Source of the DNA: Scenedesmus sp. ARA3
Taxonomy: Eukaryota; Chlorophyta; Chlorophyceae; Sphaeropleales; Scenedesmaceae
Reading direction: 5' to 3'
Length of the DNA: 64,000 bases
Assembly: GCA_004335835.1 (NCBI GenBank)
Contig: RWJK01001644.1
Span: forward strand, 134,224-198,223
The translations under genes were made by a program, and so were the position numbers. Position 1 is the first letter of the stretch; each line of letters begins with the position of its first letter. Positions 11,198-23,100 of the stretch are shown piece by piece. The notes beneath the pieces were generated by a model that did no database searches, had not been told where the DNA came from, and saw nothing but the letters and a program-made list of their open reading frames with translations.

Positions 11198-14100
11198 CTA
11201 CGCCTTGAGGTACTGCTCCAGCTGCTCGCCAGACAGCGCCTCAAGCTGGGCAATAAGCCCCTGAGCAGCACCCTCCACAGCAACCTCCCCTTCTTCAACT
11301 AGCTCAGCCACAAAAGGCAGCGCCTCAGGCAGCAGCATCAAATACTCCTCCCGCAGCATTTCAGCAAGCTTGCTGACCAAACCCAGACCCAGCAGCTTTG
11401 CCCGCACGCTGCCGCCTCGCGTTGCCATCAGCACAGCATGGTGCAGCGGCTTCCAATACACATCGCTGCCACCCGCAGCAGCCATCTGCAGGAGCGCAGC
11501 AACCGCCGCACACCCGACAGCATCGCAGTGCTCCTGCAGAGCTGCTGCACCGCCTGCATCAGCAGCAGCCTTGCCTGCTGCACCCAGCGCTGCAACCACG
11601 CCACCCGGCACATCTAGAGCACTGTCAGCGCCCTCTGCCGCAACCACAGCAGCAACAGATGCAGGAGGGCCTTCAGCCAGCACCTCCACAACAAGCGGAA
11701 GCAGCCTGTCAAACCTCTCCTGCTGCTCCTGCGCTGCTGCAGGCGTTGCGCCAGCCGGCTCGTGCAGAGCTAACAAATGCACAGCACGCACAGCACGCAG
11801 CCTCGCCAGCCAGCCAGACAGCAGCAGCCCCTCAGCACCCGGCTCTGCTGCTGCTGCATTCGCAGCTGCTGCTGCTGCAGACTTCCTGTGCTTCTTTTTG
11901 GGCCGCTTCTCGCCGCTGCTGCTGCCCCACAGAGGCTCCCCTGCAAGCTGCTTCATCAGCATAGTGCTGAAGTACCTGTGGTACGGCGCAAACACGCTAC
12001 GCAGTCGCTGCGACAGCACACACACAGCCGCAAGGAATGCGGCTGCCCTGCCCTGCGACTGCGCTGCGCTAGCATCCGCACCGCTGCTGCTGCTGCTGCC
12101 GACGCTGGCCCAATCCACCATGCGCAGGAACAGCGGCTTGAACTTGCTCTCTGAGAGCTTCATCACGAGAGCAGCAAGCGCTGCTACTGCTGCTGCCTCA
12201 ACAGCATGCACCTCAGCATGGCTGAAGCTCGCAATTGCTGCTGCTGCTGCCGCTGCATCCGGACCGTCTGCTGCGCCTGCTGCAGTCTGCTGCGCCTGCT
12301 GCTGCTGGCTGGTTGTGGCTGCGAGCCACTTGTGGCGTGTGTCGAGCGCTCGCAGCAGCAGCGCCAGCAGCTGCTCGTGGTATGTCATGGCAACAGATGG
12401 CTCCATGGTTGCACACAGCTGCCGCACCAACTCCAGCAGCGCTACTGCAGGCGCTGCTGCTGCTGCAGCGCCAGCCTCATCGCTGCTGCTGCTGCAGGCT
12501 GACTGCGCTACTGCATAGTCCCACTGAGAGGTGAGTGGCTCAAGCAGTAGCCTAGGAGGAATGCTGGCTGGCAATGCAGCGCGTAGCCGCGCTGCTGCTT
12601 GTGAACTGCCAGCTGTGCTGCATGACAGCACTTGCTGGTGCAGCAGCAGCTGCAGCAGCTGCTTCAAGTAGGGGCTCATAAAGGCACCCAGCCCTGACAC
12701 CAGTGCTTGCAGTGCGGCCAGGCAGCCTGCTAGCTGCAGTGCTGCCTCTTCACCTTTGCTCAGCGCACTCGCTGCTGCCTCTGCATCATCGTCCTCATCT
12801 GCCGCACCCTGCTGCTGCTGCTCAGCTGCCTCATCTTCTGCAGAGTCATCTGAATCCGACGCACCCTGCTGCTGCTGCTGCTTCTGGTGCTCATAGCCTT
12901 CCAGGTCCTTGCACGCTGCCTGTGCTGCTGCCAGCACTGTCGCTGCAGTCTGTGGCAGCAGCGGCACCAGCCTAGGCCCTACTGCAGCCACCCCAGATGC
13001 CACACACGCCAGTGCACTCACCCGCACAGGGGCCACAGCATCACCAACTGCACCCACAACAGCGCCCAAGCACGACAGCACAGCCCCCGGGGCCAGCTGG
13101 CCAAACTGCCGGATCCCTGCATCTGCTGTAATCAGTGCCAGCTGCCGCGTAAGCGGCGCGTCTGCGGCCAGCAGCCGAGGCAGCTCGCTGCAGACCTGCA
13201 GCCCTGCTGCTGCTAGCTGCTGCAGCGCGGCCTGCTGCTCTGCTGCCGGCAGGCGAGCAGTAGCAACTTCCAGATCGGCTAGATCCACTGCTGCTTTAAG
13301 CAGGCGGCTGGCTAGAAGCTTCAGTGCGCGGCGCTGCACAGTGCCTGCTGCATGCCGGCACATCTGCACGAGAGCCAGCAGATAGCTGCTGCAATCCTGC
13401 ACTGCTTCAAGTGCTGACAGAAGGTCGTAGACGCCTGCTGCTGCAGCGCGGATGGCCTTCTGCTGCTTGCGCGCTGACTTGCCACCTGGCGAGGCTGCTG
13501 CTGCTGCTGCTGCTGTAGAGGTGGGGTTGAGCTGCTGCAGGTGCAGCAGGGCCTGCGTCATGATGGAGTGGCAGGCGTCGGGTAATGCTGCTGCTGCTGC
13601 TGATGATGGGTTGGTGGGGTCAGAATCATTTGCTGCTGCTGCTGCAGTTGCTGCAGCCTGCGCTGCTGACAGCACCGACTTGGCCTGCAAGGGGAGAGAA
13701 AGGATGACAGGCACAAAAGCAGCAATGCTGCATGTCAGGACACGTGTAGATGAAGTAAAAGGAGTAGGTACCATGTGACGTGTCGCAGTCAAGCTTGCAG
13801 GTTGATCTGCAGATTGCAACCAAATCATTTACTACCAGGGCAAAAAAGAGATTCACAACGCAGTGGTGGTCGGGCGGGCCAAGCCTCAGAGAAATCCGCT
13901 AATGTTTATGATCAATGCATGGGCAAACTGCGTACAGGCGCCCTCAGAATGTGTAACAAAGGTGTGATAATCATTGGCTAAGGCCCGCCACAACATCTGC
14001 ATGCACCACCAAAACCCACCCAATGCTAGTTATGTTCCCAAAGCTGCAATATGCCTTGATTCTATCCCCGATGAATGCACACACATCCACATAAGCAAAA

Positions 14101-17100
14101 CGCAAAGCTGCTCAGTGCTCACAGGCATTTAGTACCAACAGTTGCGCACATACCTTGAGGTTTGCCGTTACGATTGTGACGGCCAGGCGTGGCAGCGGGC
14201 TGTGTGCAGGCAGGGCATGGCCATCAGCACTGCTCAGGCTAGCAGCCAGCACGGAGGCAAAGGCCTGCAGCCGCTGAGGCACGGCTACCTGCAGCAGCGG
14301 ACGGAAGACAGGCACGAGTAAGGCTTGTGCAGGTGCAGGTGCAGCAGGGACGATCGAAACACATCTGCAGTGCTTGGCGAGCACTGAATTGTTTGGCAGG
14401 ACAACTTCATGCGCTGAGTCAGCATGTTGCAGGTGCTGCATCCACAACGCACAAACACATGTGGCGGCTGCTGGTGGCCTCAGTAACCGTAGTAATTCTT
14501 TGATGTGTTTATCCTCATAGGGAATAGGACTGACGTGCAAACAGTTTTGTCATCACCAGCCACCAGCAGCCGCCACATGTGCGGGCATGCATGCCCCACA
14601 TGACACACTTTTACACATGCATATGCATAGTCAACGGGCAATGCAACCGCCTCGCCAATATTGATGCATTGATGCTGCTGCAAACCCACAGTCAGGCTTG
14701 CGCATCCTCAGTGCTGCGCAGCAAGAAGCAGCCATGTAACAATGCGCCAAACTCGACTCTGCCCCCGCCCCTCACCTGCTCAGCTAGTGCAGCCATCAAG
14801 TCAGGCAGCCACTCAGCCTCATCCGCAGCAGCAGCAGCAGCAGCATCCGGCGCTGCTACTGCTGCTGCTGGCTGCTGCTGCTTCTTGCCCTTCTTGGGTG
14901 TCTTGCCCTCAGGCAGGGCAGCAGCAGCAGCAGCAGCGGGTGTGGTGGCTGCCACTAGCCGCTGCATCATGAGCAGCAGACCCACAGGCAGGCCAGCTTC
15001 CTGCAAGGGGGTGGCATCAAAAAAGCAGCATGGACAGCAGGACACCACATGGTAAGCAGAGACAATCGGGGTATGCGGCGATAACACGAAAGTGTGAGCT
15101 AGACGCAAATGGGATAGAAAACAATCCAATACGTTGCCACAGCAGGGCTTGGCAGCAGCTTTGCAAACAGGGTGTTGTCAGACAAATGCCTCGGTTGTCG
15201 TCACTTTGCGAAGCGCACTGGCATAACGCCAGCGCGCCCGCTCCGACTCGTCATCTAAAGTTGTGTCATCAGCCAACACACTGCTGCAGCGCTGCTGCAC
15301 TCCCGCTACAAACAAAGCAGCAGCAGACGATCAACAAACGCTGCGTCTCGGAATGTTTGTGGTGCTGTGTGGTTTGTTTGGTCGGAGATGAACACACCGC
15401 TGACCTTGCAAACCCCACAACACCACAACCAAGGGCCACTACTGCGTCAGCATCACATCGTCAAATGAACAGGCACACACACATCTCACCACACCGCATC
15501 GGTTCGCCGCGCTTGTGTTGTCAGACAAATGCCTCGGTTGTCGTCACTTTGGGCGGGTGCCAGCATAACGCTGCCACCCACACCTCCGACTCGTCATCTA
15601 AAGTTGTGTCATCAGCCAACACAGCGCAGCGCTGCACACTCCACCAAGCACACCACACCACAGATCTGCAGCACAGCACACACATCCCAAAGCACACACC
15701 CTCCCAGCACCAATGCGCATACACCAGAAGAACCATCAGCAGAAAACACACCCATACAAACCGCAGCGCAATAGACAATATGAAGAACAGCAGCCAGGTG
15801 ATGCATACTCTGCCTCAACTCAGGCAGGGCCGTGCGTAGGGCCTCCAGCAGCCGCAGCGGTGGTGGCGCCTCCACAGCGCACAACAGCACCCCAAACCAT
15901 TGCCCAAGCACGTGCAACACAAGTCCTACACACACATGCACCACGCACACTCCACTAAAACAGCACACTCCACTAAAACAGCACACAAGAGATACCTGTA
16001 CAAACAGCAGGTACAACAGCAACACCAAAAACCCACCTCTGGCAGAGCCTTGCGCAGCGCCTCAAGCAGCCGCCGCCGCCTCGGCGCAGGCAGCCCCGGC
16101 AGTGCCCCCAGCAGGCTACCCCACAGCGCATGGCTGCTGCGGCCCGCTGCCAGCCAGGCGGGCACCAGGGAGGCGAGTGCTGCTGCTGCCACTGCCTGGG
16201 AGTGGGAATCTTCTTGGAAGGCTGCTGAGTGCTGGATGACGGTGAGACCCTGCAGGGGTGAGGGGGCAGAGAGAAAGAAAGAGTGCAGGAAATTGAAAAG
16301 ATTGGCCAGGTGGCAGTTATAACAGCAAAGAGAAATCACTTGCGTAGCAGCGGAGAGGTGCGGGCAAGCCGAGCTGATGCGTGACAGAGCAGTTGAGAGC
16401 AGCAGTGATGAGTGCGGGGGTTGACTTGCAAAAATGACTTTGCATGCATGCTCAGGGTTAAACAAACACCCACATGACTTCCCCCTCTAATATAAAAAAC
16501 CAAGCGATCAATATCTCCATGCTTGCAAATCACTGGACAGGGTGCATTGTCACGTAAACTTGCAAGCAGGGAGATATTGCTTGCTGCGCACGGAGCGGGT
16601 TGCTTGCTGGCGCTAATGCAGAATGGAACAGGTTGGGAGCCTCATACAATTGTAGGTGGTCAATCACATAGGGTCAGAAACTGTGAAAGCAAAAGTGGTT
16701 ATAATCCTCAGCTCCCACACGCATAGACTCCCACCCGGCCATACACCCATCAGCACAGACACACGAGCGTCAATGCACCTGCTGGGTATGTTACTCAGGA
16801 GTGCATGCATGCATATACAACAACATAGTTGCTACCAAACTGCTTTATCACCGTAAAGCTGATAGACAGCAACTCTGATGTTGTATGTGGGAGCAAACAT
16901 GGCCACCATACTCCCGAAATGTCATGGTGAATCACTGCAACAAATGCTGCAGCAGCACACATGCACAGATGCACAGCACAACAGCATGCATGCCAAGCAC
17001 GCACAATGAAAAAACATGACGACAGTAACACAACCAGCGCCGAAACAGCACAACACCCTACACCCACCTGCAGCACATGGCCCAGCACTTCCTCTGGTGA

Positions 17101-20100
17101 CTCCTGACTCAACACCGCCAGCAGCAGCAGCGCCGCATTGCGCACCGCACCATCAGGAGCAGCAGCAGCACAGCTCAGCACCAGCCCAGGGTCAATGCCA
17201 GCAGCAGCAGCAGCAGTGGATTCAGCCTTCGCCAGCTGCTCGAGGGTAGACAGCGCAAGCTGGGCTGCATAGCCAGCAGCAGAGGGCGATGCAGCAGCAC
17301 CAGCTGCCTGATCAGCCTCATCATCTGCACCGGCATCTGCTGCTGCTGTTGAGGTTGGGGCATCTTCCTCTTGGTAGGTTTCAGCAATGGAGCCCATGAG
17401 GGGAGTCAGCAGCTGCAGCAGGCTCTGCAGCGGCTGCAGCACCTGCTGCCTGCCAGCCACATCATCCTTCCATTGCAGCAGCTCCAGAGCAGCAATCGCT
17501 GCATCCAAATCAGATGCAAGCACAGGCCCCGCTGCTGCTGCTGCTGCATCAACATCCATAGCATCCTGCTGGCTGCCAGCAGCGCTGCTGCTGCGCTTGG
17601 AGCGCTTTGCGCGCGGCTGCTGCTGCTGCCGCTTGCCAGCTGCACTGCTGCTGCTGCTGCCCACGCGCTGCAGCAGCTGCAGCACCATGCCAGATGTAAC
17701 AGGGATAAGCTCAAGTGCAGCCCTGGCTGCTGCCCTGCAGCTAGCATCACCGTCACTTGCATGCGTCTGCAGCGCTGCTGTAAAGGCTGCCTGCTGTTGC
17801 TCCTCATCGAGTGCAGCAAACAGTGCCGCATCTAACTGCTGCAGCGCTGCAGCACGCACTGGAGCCACTGCAGAGAGCTGAGCATCTGACAACTTGCTGC
17901 TGCTGCTGCTGTTGACAGCTGCTTCCAGGCCTGCTGCTGCTGCAGCGGCAAACGGCAGCTGCAGCAGCCGTACAAAGCTGCTGCCCACGCCTGCAGTGTC
18001 TGCCGCTACTGCCTCAGGGGTGATGAACTGCAGCAGGGCGACTGCTGCTGAGGAGCGCAGCTGCTGCAGCTGCACAGCAGCAGCAGCAACAGCATCAGTA
18101 CTGCCTAGCATGCCTGCGAGCTGCTGCCATGCTGGCTGCTGCGTTAATGCTGTGCGGTCAGACACACCTTTAGCATTGCTGCACAGGCCCAGCAGCAGAG
18201 GCTGCAGCAGCTCACATGCTGCTGCTGCTGCTGCTGAGCTAGCTGTTTCGCTGCTGCCATCCGCAGCAGCAGCAGCAAGCGCTGCAACAGCCAGCTCTGC
18301 TGCCAGCAGATCTGCTTCTGTGTGAAGTTGAGGCAGCGCTTGCAGCAGCAGCTGCTGCAGCGCTGCAGCACAATCTGCTGACAGATGAAGCTCAGCACCT
18401 TCAGCATCTGCTGCTGCCGCCTTTGCAGTGCTCGCCCGGCCCCGCCTGCTCCTGCCTTTGCTGCTGCCAGCAGCAGCACCGTCCACATCCATTGCACCAG
18501 CACCGCCTGCTGCCAATGCACTGCACAGCAGCTGCACAACGCTGCCGGTTGAGGTGCGCAGAAGCTCCTCATGCGACTGCAGCGCAGTAACAAGCTCAGA
18601 CAAGTGCTCTGCGGTAAACCCTCCAGGCAAACCCCAGCTGCTGCCGCCAGCTGCAGCAGCATCAGGCAACGCCAGGAGTGCATCAACTGCTGCATGCCGC
18701 ACACGCTTGCTGCTGCTGCCAGCTGCAGAGAGCAGCGACAGCAGCCAACTGCTGCTGCTGCTTGCATCAACACCAGCAACGCCCTGGCTCGCCTGTCTGT
18801 GCAGCAGCTGCAGCGCTGCTACCTGTGCCGCCTCAGGACAGCTTCCAGCCAGCAAGCCATAGAAACCTGCCAGAAATTCCAGCTGCTGCTGCGGCTGCTG
18901 GCACGACTTCTGCACCAGCAGCTGCAGATGTTTCAGCAAGCCGCTGCCTGCTGCACCCGCTGCTGCTGCTGCCAGCCGGGCAAAGAGCTGCACAGGCTGG
19001 CCGAGCAGCTGAGTCAGGCTGTCAGGACCAGCTGCATTCAGTGCAGCCCTCAGGCCTGACAGCAGCAGTGCAGCCTGGAGCTCCGGGAGCTGACTGTGCA
19101 GCTGCTGCAGGTGCTGCAGGGTGGGCAGGCTGTCACTATCCAGAACATCTGCTGCTGTTGCTGCCCAGTCCTCTGGGAGGGTGAATCTGCTGCTGCTGCT
19201 GTTGCTGCGGTCCTGCTTTGCCAGCTGCTGCTCAAGCATTTGCAGCAGCGCAACAGCAATGTGCGCGCTGCTGAATGTTGCACTGTGGCTGCTGTCCTCA
19301 CCAGCTACCTGGCTGCTGCTGTGGCGGGCATGTCGGCCCTTTGCCTTGCCTCTAGACGGTGTGGGAGGCACTTCCACACCTGCTGCTGCTGCATCTGCAG
19401 CAGTAACTGCCTTGAGCATTGCCAGCAGCAGCAAGTGGCGGCAGCGAGGGCCACAGTCCTTTGCTACTGCTGCTGCTGCTTGCAGGAAACCTGTACCCGT
19501 GCTGCTGCTGCCGGCACAGATGCCATCTGCTAGCGCCTGTACAACAGCTCTGTTCAGGGCCACTGCTGCCGCATGCTTGCCTTCCGCTGGTGCAGGTGCT
19601 GCATCTGCAGCAGCAGCAGCCTTCTTTCGCCGCTTGCTGTCTGAGGTAGCAGGTGCTGCTGCTGCTGCTTCGGCTGCATCTCCTGGGCCACTAGCTGCCA
19701 GCGCCGCAGCCACATTAGGTGCTGAAGCAAGCGCCTGCAGCATTGGGTGCCAGCTGGCACTGCTGCATTCAACCACAGCAGCTCTTGCAAGGTTCTTGAG
19801 CCGCTTATCACCCAATGCATACTCCAACAGCAGCGCCGCTGCTTGCTGCTGCACTGCCCCTGGTGCATCACTGCTGTCCCCTGCATCTGCTGCTTCTGCC
19901 CGCTGTCCCACAGCTGCAACTGCTGCCAGCGCGGCTTTCGCCGCCTTCAAGACAGCCTTGCCACCTGTAGTGCTGCTGCTGCCGTCTGCAGCAGACCCTG
20001 CTGCAAGCGCATCAGCAGCACGAGACAGTAGGTACTGCAGAGCTGGCAGCTGCTGCTCTGCAGGCACTCCAGCTAGGCCTGCTGCTGCTGCAGCTGTGCC

Positions 20101-23100
20101 AGCAACTGCCAGTGAATCATCCCTTAGGCAGCTGACCAAACTGCTGCACAGTAGCTGCTGTGTGGACTCAGATGCATTGCCTGCTGCGCATATCGCATCA
20201 AGCTTCTGCAAAGCCATAATGCGCATCTCACTGGCAGGAGCACTGACTGCTAATGACAGCGTTAGCGCCTGCTGCTGCTGCTGCTGCTGAAGCTGGCCTG
20301 CTTCGCCTTGCTGCTGCTGCTGCTGGGATGCTGGCACCACTTCATGCCTGCTGCCGCTAAAGCACTGCTGCACAAATTCAAACAAGCTGTCGGCATCTGC
20401 TGCATGTTGCTGCTTGCTCTTCTTCTGCTTGGCACCCTTCTTGCCTGCTGCTGCTGCTGCTGCAGCATCTGCTGCATCGCTACTGCCAGCTGCAGCCGCC
20501 TGTTGCAGTGCCGCATTGATCGCTGCATCAAGCTGCTCTGGATACCGCAAATCAAAAACACGCAGTGCCTGCTGCAGGTGCTGCTGCTTGCCGGCTTCTG
20601 CGGCTGCACCTGCCAGCAGCAGCTGCTGCGCTGCTGCCTGCACATCTGTGGGGTCTAACACCACCTGGTGCAGCAGCTCTGACAGCAGCTGCTGCAGCTG
20701 TGGGTGCTGAGGGAGTGCTGTTGCCAGGGATGGCAGCAGCAGCTTCAGCAGCGGAGTGAGGTTTGCGCTGCGGGCTTGCAGGTCAGCCAGGTGCTTCCCT
20801 GGCTCTTCACACTGCTCTGCCATCAGCTGTTTTGGCAGCAGCAGCAGCAGCAGGAGTTGCGCAGCATGGCAATGCAAAAGCAGCAGGAAACACAAGGTGA
20901 GCTTCAGACACCGGCCCTTCCATGGATGCATGCCATTGAGAAGCATGATCAAGCAGAGTAGGACAGATCAAAAGAAAAAAACAATATAAGATTGAATTGT
21001 CACATGCTGGGTAAGACCCACAGGGTAACTGCCCCGACGGGGCTCCCCAAGGTGATGGAATCAGCAGTCGCGCATGGCAGGAATCCCGTGAGGGACTCGA
21101 CCGCCTGCATCGCTCTCGGGTGTTGATGTGAGGATTATGCACCCATGGGGTTGGCCGCAAGGGCCGGATGCTCCTTTTTACGCGGCCTGCAGGTGCCCGG
21201 CTAAAGGCACCCGCGGGCCCACCCTTGTCACTGAACATGTCACATAACATGTCACATCACTCGCTGCAACAAGCACTAGCAAGGAGTAGCCACGATGGTA
21301 GGACATCATGCAGCATTGTTTGTCCTGCCTGTTGTGTCATTCAGCAGCTACTGCAGCAGCCTAAATGAACCAACAAACAGGACAAACAACAACCCAACTT
21401 CACCAGCAGAGCCGACGGCCCTGTCTGCTGGCCCAAACACTAGCCAGAACAGAGCTGCAAAGCCACAACAACACCACAAAAACAGCCTCACTGACTCACC
21501 AGCAGGGAACGTGGTGGCAGGGCAGTGAGGTGTCTGGCTGGCTGGAATGGCTGTAGCCCCCAACAAAACAACCAGAACGCAACAGCAAAAGACCAAAGCC
21601 ATACCACAGCAGTCACACTGACTCACCAGCAGGGAGCGTGGTGGCAGGGCAGTGAGGTGGGGCTGGCTGACTGCCGTGGCTGTAGCCCGGCCCAGGCCAC
21701 AGCCCAGAACCAATCAGAACACAGCAGCAAAAGGCCACAGCAATACCACAACCGCCTCAAACCCACTCACCAGCAGGGAGCGTGGTGGCAGGGCAGTGAG
21801 GTGGGGCTGGCTGGCTGCCATGTGAGCCAGCAGCATCAGTGCAGTGGCACTGCCCAGGTCGCTTGCTCCGCGGATGACCTCAACCACCACCACTGCAGGA
21901 CAAAAGCAGCAACAGCAGCAGCAGCAGCAGCAGCCATAACATGTGTTGTCGAGTGCGTGACGGTGATGATGTGATGTGGTGTGCTATGATGGGAAACAGG
22001 TGGTGACTGCTGGTGCTGCTGCTGCTGGTGTGCATGCCTCAGGGAATACAAACTGATGCACCCAGGCGGCTGCACGGGGCAGCCTGTCATGGTTGTTGGC
22101 TCTCGTCACAGGCACACACACCAGCAGCTGGCACGCAGCATGCTATCCATCACACTGCCTCAGCACGCATAACAGTACCATGTGCAATATGCGGAAATGT
22201 ATTATCAGCAAAACCAAACCCACAACAAACGTCACAAGCCACTGTAGTCTAGCACGATGGCCAACGCACACAGCAGCCCGACTCTGCTAATCCTGCTAAC
22301 ACTGAACCCTCACCTGCCAGGAAGTCCTTGCTCAGCTGTGCACGTGACAGCAGCTGTGTCAGCACCATCAGTGTGGCTGCCCTGTAGTCCCCTCACCCTT
22401 ATACCCTTATGGACTAAGCCCCCACAACCCTTAGGCCCTCACCTGCCAGGAAGTCCTTGCTCAACTGAGCGCGCGACAGCAGCTGCGTCAGCACCATCAA
22501 CGTTGCCGCCCTGTAGTCCCTCGCAGCGCCCTCCTTCAAGCCAGCCACCAAAAAGGGCAGCAGGGCTGTTAGCAGCGCCTCAGTCACGTGCGGCGCTGCT
22601 GCCAGCACCTCACAAAGCAGCACTGCGTAGAAGGAGAGGAAGGTCTTGCTGACAAAGCCGGGCTGGCCCAGGGCCTCTGCACCCCTGCAGACCTCGCGCA
22701 GCATGGCCTGGGGGGGGGGGAGGGGCGGGGTGATGGAGGAGAGACGGCAGACACAGCAGCAGGAGGAAGACAGAAAAGGCAAAGGTTAGTGCATTGTGAT
22801 ACAGGGACGCTGGATGCTGACAGGTCACACGGAGGAAGCAGTGCTGTACAGTTCAACATGCAGTACATTGAGAATGGTGCTTCAGTTGTGGGGGCAGGGC
22901 CTCCACTGCTGCCATGCACAGCTGCTGCGCTTCAATCGAGCTAGATGCTTTACCTGCTGCCGCCCCAATGCTACTCTGCTGTTTATTTCAGTAATTTTCC
23001 GAGTCACAAAAGTTCACTCAACACAAGTTTTCATTGAGAAGATTTAAAAAACAATTAATCAACGACACTTGGACAATAATGCGCCACGCACCTGGTCGTT

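Noticed and set aside
11370..12518. 382-codon plus-strand open frame opposite UTP10
   Set aside because: It is the antisense of the Ala/Gln-rich UTP10 exon 10. CAG/CTG composition keeps several frames open, and the frame has no conserved motif.
16795..17067. Continuation of the UTP10 exon 6 frame past its donor
   Set aside because: GTGGGT at 17067 starts an intron. The continuation is not conserved, and the exon 7 frame resumes correctly after splicing.
20827..20952. Upstream extension of the UTP10 exon 6 frame (MIMLLNGMHPWK...)
   Set aside because: The Leu-rich stretch is the translated CTG-rich intron tail before acceptor 20827-20829. The exon start matches the phase of exon 5.
20997..21260. 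Self-splicing group I/II intron, SRP RNA or RNase P RNA
   Set aside because: None of the conserved core motifs of these families is visible; kept only as an unassigned structured element.
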